Shown: positions 16,098 through 24,258, numbered from the stretch's first letter. The stretch is DNA of 64,000 bases from G963720515 sp963720515 (GCA_963720515.1 OY970397.1:2108001-2172000); one strand, 5' to 3'. The notes: generated by a model from the letters alone, not told the origin. Numbers and translations: made by a program.

Positions 16098-17159
16098 GTG
16101 TCTCTCGAGCCTTACGGCTGGAACGACGAACTCGACCGTGACTTCGCGCCGCTCCGCGACCAGGGCCTCGTGCCCGGACGCGTGCTGGTCCAGCAGCGCG
16201 GCGCGCTCGTCGTCCAAACCGACGAGGGGGAGCGCCCGGGCCGCCCCTCCGGGCGCCTGCGCCACGAGGCCGGGCGCGGCGGCCTGCCCGTCGCCGGCGA
16301 CTGGGTCGGCGTGCGACCCGGCGCGGCGGGCGTGCTCGGCACCATCGAGGCCGTGCTCCCGCGGCGCACCGCCTTCGTCCGCAAGGTCGCGGGCGACGAG
16401 TCGGTCGAGCAGGTGCTCGCCGCGAACCTCGACGTCGCCTTCGCGGTCGCCGCGCTTCCCGACGGCCTGAACGTCCGCCGCCTCGAGCGGCTGATCGCGC
16501 TCGCGTGGGAGAGCGGCGCGACGCCCGTGGTCGTCCTCACCAAGCGCGACCTCACGACCGATCTGGCGGGCGACGTCGCCACCGCGGAGTCGATCGCCAT
16601 CGGCGTCCCCGTCCACGCGATCAGCTCGAAGACGGGCGAGGGCGTGGACGAGCTGCGCACGTACTTCGAGCCGAACCGGACCGCGGCGCTCCTCGGCCCC
16701 TCCGGGGTGGGGAAGTCGTCGCTCGTGAACCGGCTCCTCGGGGTCGAGCGGCAGGCGGTCGCGGCGATCCGCGAGGACGGGCGGGGCCGTCACACGACCA
16801 CGCATCGCGAGCTCGTCGCGCTCCCCGGGGGCGGGCTCCTGCTCGACACGCCCGGCGTGCGAAAGCTCGCGCTGTGGGGCGGCGTCGAGTCGGTCGAGGA
16901 CGCCTTCGGCGACATCTCCGACCTCGAGGCGCAGTGCCGGTTCAACGACTGCGCGCACGAGACCGAGCCCGGCTGCGCGGTGCTCGCGGCCGTCCAGGCT
17001 GGGACGCTCTCCGAGGACCGCCTCGAGAGCTACCGCAAGCTCGTCCGGGAGCTCGCCTACCTCGAGCGCCGCCGCGACGCCCGCGCGCAGGCCGACCAGA
17101 AGCGCCACTGGAAGCAGCTCTCGAAGGAGATGCGGGGAGTGGGCCGGACCGACCGATGA
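16098..17159 (+). CDS. rsgA: Ribosome small-subunit-dependent GTPase A
   Basis: A 353-residue RsgA/YjeQ GTPase that assists late 30S subunit maturation. The OB-fold N-terminus is followed by the circularly permuted GTPase motifs in order G4 (VVLTKRD), G5 (AISSKTGEG), G1 (LLGPSGVGKSSLVNRL) and G3 (LLDTPGVRKL). The zinc-binding C-terminus has CRFNDCAHETEPGC. Length is normal for the long RsgA variant. GTG 16098 has AGGAGG seven bases upstream. It is translationally coupled (ATGA) to an MFS exporter, which is unusual for a ribosome assembly factor and may point to a response to translation inhibitors. Confidence 0.95.
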   Translation: MSLEPYGWNDELDRDFAPLRDQGLVPGRVLVQQRGALVVQTDEGERPGRPSGRLRHEAGRGGLPVAGDWVGVRPGAAGVLGTIEAVLPRRTAFVRKVAGDESVEQVLAANLDVAFAVAALPDGLNVRRLERLIALAWESGATPVVVLTKRDLTTDLAGDVATAESIAIGVPVHAISSKTGEGVDELRTYFEPNRTAALLGPSGVGKSSLVNRLLGVERQAVAAIREDGRGRHTTTHRELVALPGGGLLLDTPGVRKLALWGGVESVEDAFGDISDLEAQCRFNDCAHETEPGCAVLAAVQAGTLSEDRLESYRKLVRELAYLERRRDARAQADQKRHWKQLSKEMRGVGRTDR

Positions 17160-18469
17160 ACGTGCGCGCCCGCATCGGCCGCCCGCGGATCCTCGCGCCG
17201 CTCGGGAGCCGCGACTTCGCGCTGCTCTGGGCCGGGATGACCGTGTCTCTCCTCGGCGACGGCATCTACTTCGTCGCGATCGCGTGGCAGGTCTACGACC
17301 TCTCGAACGCCCCGACCGCGCTGTCGGTCGTCGGCGTCGCGTGGACCCTGCCGAACGTGCTGCTCCTCCTCGTCGGCGGCGTGCTCTCCGACCGGTTCGA
17401 CCGGCGCCGGCTCATGATCGTCTCGGACGTCGTCCGCGCGCTCGCTATCGGGACGATCGGCGTGCTCTCCGTCGCGGGGCACCTCGAGCTCTGGCACCTG
17501 CTCGTGCTCGTGGCGTTCTACGGCGCGGGCGAGGCGCTCTTCGCGCCGGCGTTCCAGGCGATTGTGCCCGAGCTCGTCCCGCAGGAGCACCTCGTCCAGG
17601 CGAACTCGCTCGACATGCTGATGCGGCCGCTCGCGGCGCAGCTCACCGGGCCCGTCGTGGGCGGGCTTCTGGTGGCCGGGCTCGGCGCGGGAACCGCGTT
17701 CCTCGTCGACGCCGGCACGTTCGTCGTCTCCGCCCTCTGCCTGATCGCCATGCGGCCGCGGCCGCTTCCGGCGCGGGCGGAGCTCGGCGTGCGCACCGCG
17801 CTCAGCGACCTCGCGGAAGGCTTCCGCTTCGTCCGCGCGCACGCGTGGCTGTGGCGGACGCTCGTCGCCGCCGGCGTGTCGCTGCTCTTCTTCTACGGTC
17901 CCGTCGAGGTGCTGCTTCCGTACGTCATCAGGAACGACCTCGGCGGCAGCTCCCGTGACTTCGGGATCGCGCTCGCGGCCGTCGGCGTCGGCTCGGTCCT
18001 CGGCGCGATCTATATGGGGCGGCGCGGTTTGCCGCGCCGCCAGCTGACCGTGATGTACCTCGCCTGGGCGGTCGCGATCGGCCTGATCGCCGTGTTCGGG
18101 ATCGCCGGCGCCCTCTGGCAGATCGTCCTCGCGTCCGTCATTCGGGGCGTGGGCGTCACGGTCGGGCTCGTCCTCTGGATGACGCTCATCCACACGCGCG
18201 TGCCGCGGGAGCTCCTCGGCCGTGTCTCCGCCTTCGACTGGATGATGTCGCTGAGCCTGATCCCGATCTCGTTTGCGCTGACCGGGCCGATCGCGGAGGC
18301 GATCGGCGCACGGGAGACGCTCGTGGCGGCCGGTGTTCTTGGCTCCGCGGTCATCGGCCTGCTCCTCCTCGCGCCTGGGATGCGCGAGAGCGAGCGCGAC
18401 GTAGTGGCGCCTGCGGCCGCCGCGTACGATCCGCCGCGTGACCCAGCAGACGCCGGCGCCCAGAACTGA
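17156..18469 (+). CDS. MFS transporter, EntS/macrolide-efflux-like
   Basis: A 437-residue, 12-helix major facilitator protein. The opening RDFALLWAGMTVSLLGDGIYFVAIAWQVYDL and the A-motif GGVLSDRFDRRRLMIVSDVVRAL are those of the MFS_3 family, which contains enterobactin exporter EntS and the MefA-type macrolide pumps. The loop LHTRVPRELLGRVSAFDW-like segment (IHTRVPRELLGRVSAFDW) is also typical. It is in one operon with the leader peptide and rsgA. Export of an antibiotic or siderophore is likely; the substrate is unknown. Confidence 0.9.
   Translation: MNVRARIGRPRILAPLGSRDFALLWAGMTVSLLGDGIYFVAIAWQVYDLSNAPTALSVVGVAWTLPNVLLLLVGGVLSDRFDRRRLMIVSDVVRALAIGTIGVLSVAGHLELWHLLVLVAFYGAGEALFAPAFQAIVPELVPQEHLVQANSLDMLMRPLAAQLTGPVVGGLLVAGLGAGTAFLVDAGTFVVSALCLIAMRPRPLPARAELGVRTALSDLAEGFRFVRAHAWLWRTLVAAGVSLLFFYGPVEVLLPYVIRNDLGGSSRDFGIALAAVGVGSVLGAIYMGRRGLPRRQLTVMYLAWAVAIGLIAVFGIAGALWQIVLASVIRGVGVTVGLVLWMTLIHTRVPRELLGRVSAFDWMMSLSLIPISFALTGPIAEAIGARETLVAAGVLGSAVIGLLLLAPGMRESERDVVAPAAAAYDPPRDPADAGAQN
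18425..18430 (+). promoter_or_regulatory. Predicted -10 element TACGAT for the methyltransferase
   Basis: TACGAT ends seven bases before GTG 18438, inside the 3' end of the MFS gene, and would give a leaderless mRNA. Confidence 0.4.
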
Positions 18470-19937
18470 CCCCGCGGCCGTCGCGACCGTGCGCGCGCTG
18501 CTCGAGCGCGCCGGCTACGCACGGGACGGGATCGCGGACGTTCTCGGCGCGTCCGGCGACGTGCTCTCCCGCAAGGGCGAGCGCCCGGTGCACCTCCGGC
18601 GCCTGGCGGGCGAGGGGCCGCTCGAGGTGCTGATCCGGCTCTTCCTCCTCGACGTCGCCGTGGACCCGGATCACGCCGAGCGCGAGATCGGCACGGACGA
18701 GGTCGCCGCGCTCGCGGCGCTCGGCATTGTGCACGAGCAGGACGGCGGGCTCCTGGGTGCGGTCCGGCTCGTCCCGCACGGCGTCATCTTCGTCGCGTCC
18801 GACCTGCCCGACCACGAGGGGCTCCATCCGGATCACGTGGCGGGTGTCCACCGGCCTTCGATCACGCTCGCCGATCTGACCGTGCGCCGTGACGTGGCGC
18901 GCGCCCTCGACATGGGAACGGGCTGCGGGATCCAGGCGGTCCTCGCGGCGCAGCACTCGGGGCACGTCGTCGCCACCGACGTGAACGAGCGGGCCCTCGC
19001 CTTTGCGGAGCTGAACGCGGCCTTGAACGGCCTCGACAACATCGAGACCCGGGCGGGGAGCTTCTTCGATCCGGTCGAGGGCGAGACGTTCGAGCTCGTC
19101 GTGTCGAACCCGCCCTACGTCATCTCACCGGAGACCGCCTACGTCTTCCGCGACAGCGGCCTCGGGCGCGACCGCGTGAGCGAGCGGCTGGTCGGCGAGC
19201 TGCCCGGCTTCCTCGAGGAGGGCGCGTACGGGACGATCATGGCGAGCTGGATCCAGGAGGGCGATGACCCATCCATCCGGCCGCGCTCCTGGCTCGAGGA
19301 CAAGGGCTGCGACGTCTGGATCTTCCACACCGGCGTCGAGGATCCCCTCACCACGGCCGCCGCGTGGAACCGCGACCTCGAGGCGGACGAGGAGCGGTAC
19401 GCGGAGGCGATCGACCGCTGGACCGGCTACTTCCGCAAGGAGGGGATCGGCGCGCTCGCGTACGGTTCGATCATCCTCCGCCGCCGGAGCGGCGCCGCGA
19501 ACTGGGTCCGGAGCCGCGAGCTCCCCAACGAGCCGCGCGAGCGGCCGAGGGAGCACGTCGAGCGGCTCTTCACCGGGCCGGACGCGGCCGAGCGCCTGGC
19601 CACGGACGAGGCCGTGGCGGCCGCACGCGTCGAGCTCGTCGAGGGGGCGACGCTCGAGCGGCAGCTGCGCCGCGGGCCGGACGGCTGGCTCGAGTCCGCC
19701 GACGTCACCCTCTCGGTCGGCATCCCGTTCTCAGCGGAGCTCGACGGGTTCACCGCGATGTTCCTGGCGCAGCTCGACGGGAGCCACCCGGTCGGCGAGA
19801 TCGTCACGGCGCTCGCCCGGGAGCACGATGCCCCGGAGGAGCGCCTGCTCGCGAGCGGCGCCGAGATCGTGCGCGAGCTCCTCCGCGACGGTTTCGCTGT
19901 GGTGACAGACGTTGATTCCCCGCCCCCCGCGTCATAG
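18438..19937 (+). CDS. Large N5-glutamine/HemK-like methyltransferase
   Basis: A 499-residue actinobacterial methyltransferase. After a ~150-residue N-terminal domain the SAM-binding core has ALDMGTGCGIQAVLAA (motif I), VVATDVNERALAFAELNAALN and the catalytic SNPPYVI (N-P-P-Y), the hallmark of N5-glutamine and N6-adenine methyltransferases such as HemK/PrmC. A C-terminal domain of ~170 residues ends in a winged-helix-like segment (DGSHPVGEIVTALAREHD). Size and architecture match the long HemK-like proteins of actinobacteria, whose substrate is not established. It overlaps the MFS gene by 32 bases. Confidence 0.85.
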   Translation: MTQQTPAPRTDPAAVATVRALLERAGYARDGIADVLGASGDVLSRKGERPVHLRRLAGEGPLEVLIRLFLLDVAVDPDHAEREIGTDEVAALAALGIVHEQDGGLLGAVRLVPHGVIFVASDLPDHEGLHPDHVAGVHRPSITLADLTVRRDVARALDMGTGCGIQAVLAAQHSGHVVATDVNERALAFAELNAALNGLDNIETRAGSFFDPVEGETFELVVSNPPYVISPETAYVFRDSGLGRDRVSERLVGELPGFLEEGAYGTIMASWIQEGDDPSIRPRSWLEDKGCDVWIFHTGVEDPLTTAAAWNRDLEADEERYAEAIDRWTGYFRKEGIGALAYGSIILRRRSGAANWVRSRELPNEPRERPREHVERLFTGPDAAERLATDEAVAAARVELVEGATLERQLRRGPDGWLESADVTLSVGIPFSAELDGFTAMFLAQLDGSHPVGEIVTALAREHDAPEERLLASGAEIVRELLRDGFAVVTDVDSPPPAS

Positions 19938-20002
19938 CATCGCGCGCAGCCCGCAGATCGGCATCTTCCCGCGGGCGCGGGACGCGGCAAGGAGGTTGAC
20001 GC

Positions 20003-20614
20003 ATGGAAGGATCGATGGGAGCGCAGCGGGCTCCCGAGGCCGACGAGGGCCTGGAGCAGGCAGTCGTCCGACCTTCGCTCGAGCTCGTCGTCACGCATGA
20101 CGACGACGACCTCGGTGGCGGAGAAGGGACGACGCGTCGTGCGATGGTCACGAAGGGCCTGCTGCTCATCGCAGGCGCCTTCGGGGCGGGTGTTGCGGCG
20201 ACCAAGCTGAGCGACGGCGGCGAGGCCAAGCCCGCCGCCGCCCCGGCGACCGGCCGCTCGACGCTCACGCTGACGTCGCCCGACGTGCGGCTGTACGACC
20301 CGACGTCGGAGCCGGGCAAGCTTCCGGATCTCAAGGCGCTGAAGTCACCGCACGGGACGCTCGTCGACTCGAAGGGCCGCGAGGTCGGGAACTTCACGAC
20401 GGCGGCATTGACCGGCGCCGGCGCACCGATGGCGATGCAGCGATTCGTCTTCTCCGACGGCACGATCGTCGGCGTGGGCCTGGCCGGCCTCGACGGCGAC
20501 TTCGCGATCGTCGGCGGGACTGGCCGCTACGACGGCGTGGGCGGCTCGTACGCCCTTCGAATGAACCGGAAAATCGCGGAGTTCACGCTCCGCCTGACCC
20601 AGATCGCGGGGTGA
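20003..20614 (+). CDS. Exported allene-oxide-cyclase/dirigent-like barrel protein
   Basis: A 203-residue protein with a twin-arginine-like membrane segment (TTRRAMVTKGLLLIAGAFGAGVAA, residues 43-66) after a 40-residue acidic cytoplasmic head. The C-terminal ~110 residues have the pattern GTLVDSKGREVGNFTT, QRFVFSDGTIVGVGL and DFAIVGGTGRYDGVGGSYAL, matching the dirigent/allene oxide cyclase barrel fold. AAGGAGG (19989-19995) is well placed. A TAGCAT element at 19935-19940 suggests a ~55-base leader. It is followed after three bases by the Hcp-like gene, so the two are probably made together. Function unknown. Confidence 0.75.
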   Translation: MEGSMGAQRAPEADEGLEQAVVRPSLELVVTHDDDDLGGGEGTTRRAMVTKGLLLIAGAFGAGVAATKLSDGGEAKPAAAPATGRSTLTLTSPDVRLYDPTSEPGKLPDLKALKSPHGTLVDSKGREVGNFTTAALTGAGAPMAMQRFVFSDGTIVGVGLAGLDGDFAIVGGTGRYDGVGGSYALRMNRKIAEFTLRLTQIAG

Positions 20615-20617
20615 CCT

Positions 20618-21142
20618 ATGGCCTTTGACGCATTTCTCAAGCTCGACGGAATCCCCGGCGAGAGCACCGATGCCAAGCACAAGGACGAGATCGAGATTCT
20701 CTCGTTCAGCTGGGGCGTCTCGAACTCGGGTGCGGCGACACACGGGGGCGGCGGCGGAGCCGGGAAGGCGAGCTTCCAGGACTTCAACTTCGCGTCGATG
20801 CTCCAGAAGTCGTCGCCGAAGATCTGGCTCGCGTGCGCGACCGGGGAGCACATCAAGTCGGCCGTGCTCACGCTCCGCAAGGCGGGCGGCGAGACCTCTG
20901 CTGGCGTCGAGTTCTACAAGGTGACGTTGACCGACGTCCTCGTCTCCTCGTTCCAGGAGAGTGGATCGGAGGGCGGCGACGATCGTCCGTTCGATTCGTT
21001 CAGTCTCAACTACGCGAAGATCCGGACCGACTACACGCTCGTCAACCAGAAGGGCGCGATCGGCGGGACGACTTCGGCCGAGTTCGACGTCCGCAAGAAC
21101 ACCGCCAGCTTCACCGAGCCGGACGCTTCGGACGGCGGCTAG
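20618..21142 (+). CDS. Hcp1-family (type VI secretion tube-like) protein
   Basis: A 174-residue Hcp/DUF796 protein. The opening FDAFLKLDGIPGESTDAKHKDEIEILSFSWGVSNSG is diagnostic; SFQDFNFASMLQKSSPKIWLACATGEHIKSAVLTLRKAG and EFYKVTLTDVLVSSFQ also match, and the C-terminal part SFSLNYAKIRTDY is that of the ring-forming Hcp barrel. Family members stack into hexameric tubes in Gram-negative type VI secretion. No sheath, baseplate, VgrG or ClpV gene is in this window. It is paired with an exported barrel protein. Its role outside type VI secretion is unknown. Confidence 0.88.
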   Translation: MAFDAFLKLDGIPGESTDAKHKDEIEILSFSWGVSNSGAATHGGGGGAGKASFQDFNFASMLQKSSPKIWLACATGEHIKSAVLTLRKAGGETSAGVEFYKVTLTDVLVSSFQESGSEGGDDRPFDSFSLNYAKIRTDYTLVNQKGAIGGTTSAEFDVRKNTASFTEPDASDGG

Positions 21143-21150
21143 CTACCGAT

Positions 21151-21498
21151 TCAGCAGGGACCGGGTGCCGGCGTTCCGCCGGGCCCGGTCTCGTGCTGGG
21201 CGCTCGCGCCCGTCCCGGACTGGAGGCAGTAGGACGTCGCGTCCGCCCTTACGAGCGCCACGCCGAAGGACGGCGTGATCTGGGCGCCTGCGTAGGTGCC
21301 GTGGTCGGCGAACCAGACCTGGAGGACCGGCGCAGCCGCCTGGAAGTTCGCCGTGGACGCCGCCGCGCTGGCGCGCGACTCGAGGTTCTTCGCGCCCTGC
21401 GACGTCGGGCCCTCGTCGCGCATCTGCTGCGCGAAGAGGTAGCCGCCGATGGCGAGCGCGCAGAGCATCGAGATGAGGGCGAGGCTGCGAACGGTCAC
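21151..21498 (-). CDS. Small exported pilin-like protein
   Basis: About 115 residues. An N-terminal hydrophobic helix (VTVRSLALISMLCALAIGGYLFAQQ) is followed by ANFQAAAPVLQVWFADHGTYAG and a C-terminal segment ATSYCLQSGTGASAQHETGPGGTPAPGPC. This is the layout of pseudopilin-like proteins: an alpha helix, the phrase ADHGTY, and two cysteines that may form a disulfide loop. There is no classic prepilin cleavage site, so membership is tentative. I prefer GTG 21498; a start at 21558 would run through the LysR box. It diverges from the sulfur operon. Confidence 0.6.
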   Translation of the reverse strand: MTVRSLALISMLCALAIGGYLFAQQMRDEGPTSQGAKNLESRASAAASTANFQAAAPVLQVWFADHGTYAGAQITPSFGVALVRADATSYCLQSGTGASAQHETGPGGTPAPGPC

Positions 21499-21534
21499 GG
21501 CCCTGGTTATCGGCTGAATTCCACGCTGCCTAAA

Positions 21535-21549
21535 ATAAGCGTCACTTAT
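21535..21549. promoter_or_regulatory. LysR-type box in front of the sulfur operon
   Basis: ATAAGCGTCACTTAT has the T-N11-A spacing with ATAAG/CTTAT arms and matches 11 of 15 bases of the box over the LysR start codon at 12710-12724, differing only in the centre. It is centred about 43 bases before the expected transcription start, the position from which LysR proteins usually activate. Confidence 0.6.
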
Positions 21550-21572
21550 CGTTTGCATTAGCGATTTGTCGG

Positions 21573-21578
21573 TATAGT
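21573..21578 (+). promoter_or_regulatory. Predicted -10 element TATAGT of the sulfur operon
   Basis: TATAGT ends nine bases before GTG 21588 and no Shine-Dalgarno sequence is present. A good -35 hexamer is not evident, as expected for an activator-dependent promoter. Confidence 0.55.
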
Positions 21579-21587
21579 CCGACCGTC

Positions 21588-22778
21588 GTGGCGCAGAGCC
21601 TTCACGTCGACGTGCTCGTGGTCGGAAGCGGGGCCTCCGGGCTCGCAGCGGCGGTGTCCGCGCAGGGGTCCGGCGTCCGCGTCGCGCTCGCGACGAAGGG
21701 CGCGCTCCAGTCGTGCAACTCGGCGAAGGCGCAGGGCGGGATTCAAGCCGCCGTCGGGCCCGACGACTCGCCCGAGCAGCACGCTGAGGATGTGTGGCGT
21801 TCCTCTCACGAGACAGCGAACCGCCGGCTCGTCGAGATCCTCACGGAGGAGGCGCCCGGCACGATCGCCTGGCTCGAGGAGGCCGGCGTCGAGTTCACGC
21901 GCGAGAACGGCGGCTACCGCCTCGCGCGCTGCGGCGGCGCGTCGCGCAAGCGGCTCCTCCAGGTCGGCGACCGCACCGGGCACGCGATCACCGGTGCGCT
22001 CCGCGACGTGGTCGAGTCCTCGGAGGTCGTCACGCTCCCGAAGTCGCCGCTCTCCGAGCTCGAGCCGATCGCGTCCGGCTGGCGCGCGCGCCTCGGCGAG
22101 CACACCGTCGAGACCGGAGCGGTCGTCCTCGCCGCCGGCGGCCGCTGCTACCGCGTGGCCGAGGAGCGCGGGGAGCTCTCCACGAATCACCCGGGCGCCA
22201 CCGGCGAGGTGACGCAGATCGCGGTCGATCTCGGCGCCGAGGTGCGCGACTTCGACGCGCTCCAGTACCACCCGAACGGCGGCGCCTGGCCGGCGACGAT
22301 GCAGGGCTACTCGATCCCCGAGACCACGCGCGCCTATGGCGCCGTCCTCCTGAACGCCGACGGCGAGGAGTTCACGGACTCGCTCGGGCCGCGCGACGAG
22401 GTCTCGCAGGCGATCTTCGACGAGGTCGAGGCCGGCCGCGGCGTCGAGACGCCCGACGGGCGCCCGGCCGTCTGGCTCGACACCACGCGCATTGCGCCCG
22501 CCGACGCCGACGTCTCGCTCCCGTACATGCTGCGCCGCTACCGCGCGGGCGGGGTCGATCCGCTCGCCGAGCGGATCCTCACGTTCCCGGTGCTCCACTA
22601 CCAGAACGGCGGGCTCCTGATCGGCGAGCACGGGGAGACGACGGTCGCGGGGCTGTACGCCTGTGGCGAAATCGCAGGCGGCACGCACGGGCGGAACCGG
22701 ATGATGGGCAACTCGCTCCTCGAGTGCTGCGTGTTCGGCCGCCGGGCCGGCGCCGAAGCGGCGAAGGCGGCCGCGTGA
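21588..22778 (+). CDS. Fumarate reductase/aspartate oxidase-like flavoprotein
   Basis: A 396-residue FAD protein of the succinate dehydrogenase/fumarate reductase flavoprotein family. FAD-binding GSGASGL is at residues 13-19; AKAQGGIQAA lacks the histidine used for covalent FAD in SdhA, so FAD is probably non-covalent. Substrate-site residues are kept: H228 (QYHPNGG), R248 (ETTRAYG) and R269 (GPRDEVSQAI), with HYQNGGLLIG and HGRNRMMGNSLLECCVFG at the C-terminus. It is much shorter than SdhA or NadB, lacking the C-terminal helical domain. It overlaps the dehydratase gene (TGATG). A C=C reductase or dehydrogenase acting on a small acid is expected; fumarate or a sulfonated acrylate are candidates. 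Confidence 0.85.
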   Translation: MAQSLHVDVLVVGSGASGLAAAVSAQGSGVRVALATKGALQSCNSAKAQGGIQAAVGPDDSPEQHAEDVWRSSHETANRRLVEILTEEAPGTIAWLEEAGVEFTRENGGYRLARCGGASRKRLLQVGDRTGHAITGALRDVVESSEVVTLPKSPLSELEPIASGWRARLGEHTVETGAVVLAAGGRCYRVAEERGELSTNHPGATGEVTQIAVDLGAEVRDFDALQYHPNGGAWPATMQGYSIPETTRAYGAVLLNADGEEFTDSLGPRDEVSQAIFDEVEAGRGVETPDGRPAVWLDTTRIAPADADVSLPYMLRRYRAGGVDPLAERILTFPVLHYQNGGLLIGEHGETTVAGLYACGEIAGGTHGRNRMMGNSLLECCVFGRRAGAEAAKAAA

Positions 22779-23674
22779 TGGCCGTCGTCGCCACCGACAT
22801 CCAGAAGGCGGTTGAGGACGCGGCGGCGTACCTCTACGTCTGGGCGCTCAAGGACATCCCGCAGGACCTCCGCGACGCGCTCGCCGAGGCGGCGGGACGC
22901 GAGACGTCCGTGCCGGGGCAGCGCGTGCTCCAGACGATCCTGAAGAACGTCGAGGTGGCCGAGGACGAGAAGAACCTCGTCTGCCAGGACACCGGCATCG
23001 CCGTCTACTACTGCCGCGTTGGCGAGCGCTTCCCGCTGCACCCCGCGCGGATCTACGAGGCGCTCTACGACGGCACCGAGCGCGCGACGATCGAGCATCC
23101 GCTGCGCTCGAACACGGTGCACACGCTCACGCGCGAGAACACCGGTCAGAACGTCGGCTACCGCGTGCCGATCGTCCACTGGGACTTCGTCCCGGACTGG
23201 GACGGCCTCGACGTGAAGTGCGTGCCGAAGGGCTCCGGCTCGGAGAACATGAGCTTCCTCAAGATGTGCGTCCCGGCCGACGGCGTCGCCGGGATCAAGC
23301 GCTTCGTCCTCGACTCGATCGTCGGCGCGGGCGGCAAGCCCTGCCCGCCGGGGATCGTGGGCGTCGGGATCGGCGGGTCGGCCGACTACGCGATGCACCT
23401 CGCCAAGGAGGCGATCTCGCGGCCGGTCGGCACCCGCAACGAGGACCCGCTCGTCGCGCAGCTCGAGGGCGAGCTCTTCGACCTCCTGAACGAGACCGGC
23501 ATCGGCCCGATGGGGCTCGGCGGCGACGTGACCGCCCTCGCCGTACATGTCGAGCACGCAGACACGCACATGACCCTGAACCCGGTCGCTGTGAACTACC
23601 AGTGCTGGGCCGCCCGCCGTGCGTCGGCGCACATCTCCGCCGACGGCGTCGTCGACTTCGACCGGGAGGCCTGA
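22778..23674 (+). CDS. Class I fumarase/tartrate dehydratase-type alpha subunit
   Basis: A 298-residue FumA-N/TtdA-type protein, the iron-sulfur half of two-subunit class I hydro-lyases. The three cluster cysteines appear in LVCQDTGIAVYY, GKPCPPGIVGVGIGG and NYQCWAARRASAHIS; the conserved KGSGSENMSFLKM and GGSADYAMHLAKEA loops bind the acid substrate. Enzymes of this group add or remove water from fumarate, tartrate or related acids with a [4Fe-4S] cluster. The gene overlaps both neighbours by one base (TGATG), so alpha and beta are co-translated. Location next to comA leaves open that the substrate is a sulfo-acid rather than malate. Confidence 0.9.
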   Translation: MAVVATDIQKAVEDAAAYLYVWALKDIPQDLRDALAEAAGRETSVPGQRVLQTILKNVEVAEDEKNLVCQDTGIAVYYCRVGERFPLHPARIYEALYDGTERATIEHPLRSNTVHTLTRENTGQNVGYRVPIVHWDFVPDWDGLDVKCVPKGSGSENMSFLKMCVPADGVAGIKRFVLDSIVGAGGKPCPPGIVGVGIGGSADYAMHLAKEAISRPVGTRNEDPLVAQLEGELFDLLNETGIGPMGLGGDVTALAVHVEHADTHMTLNPVAVNYQCWAARRASAHISADGVVDFDREA

Positions 23675-24258
23675 TGGCCGACGTCCGCATGACCTTCCCT
23701 GCGACCGAAGAGGCGATCCGCGAGCTTCGCGCCGGCGACTCGGTGACCGTGGACGGCCACGTCATCGGGATCCGCGACCGCACGCAGATGCGGATCTTCG
23801 ACGAGGGCGTCGAGCCGCCGATGGATCTGAACGGCGCGTTCCTCCTGCACACCGCGCCGGGCGTCCGCAAGCTCGGCGAGGGCCGGTACGAGAAGGTCTG
23901 CATCGGGACGACGACGAGCGCGCGGATGGTGCGCTTCACCGAGCCGCTCGGCGCGCAGTACGGCGTGCGCGCGATCTGCGGCAAGGGCGGCCTGCCGGAC
24001 GAGGCGATCGAGCCGATGCAGCGCCTCGGGATGGTCTATTTCGCGATCGTCGGAGGCGCTGCGGCGCTCGAGACGACGCAGATCGAGGAGATCGAGGAGG
24101 TGGCCTGGGAGGAGCTCATGCCCGAGTGCCTCTGGAAGTTCCGCGTCAAGGATTTCGGCCCGCTGACCGTCGCGATCGACTCGCACGGGACGTCGCTCTA
24201 CCACGACGTGCAGGCCGAGGCCGCCAAACGATTGGAGACCCTCTATGCCAAGCTCTAA
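23674..24258 (+). CDS. Class I fumarase/tartrate dehydratase-type beta subunit
   Basis: A 194-residue FumA-C/TtdB-type protein: SVTVDGHVIGIRDRTQMRIFDEG, the glycine-rich substrate loop IGTTTSARMVRFTEPL and ICGKGGLPDEAIEPMQRLGMVYFAIVGGAAAL. It pairs with the alpha subunit to build the substrate pocket. Length is normal for a split TtdB. Its 3' end overlaps comA by 14 bases, which ties the dehydratase to the sulfonate gene at the level of translation. Confidence 0.9.
   Translation: MADVRMTFPATEEAIRELRAGDSVTVDGHVIGIRDRTQMRIFDEGVEPPMDLNGAFLLHTAPGVRKLGEGRYEKVCIGTTTSARMVRFTEPLGAQYGVRAICGKGGLPDEAIEPMQRLGMVYFAIVGGAAALETTQIEEIEEVAWEELMPECLWKFRVKDFGPLTVAIDSHGTSLYHDVQAEAAKRLETLYAKL

Noticed and set aside
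20618..21142. Type VI secretion locus
   Set aside because: Only an Hcp-like gene is present; no other structural gene lies in the window.
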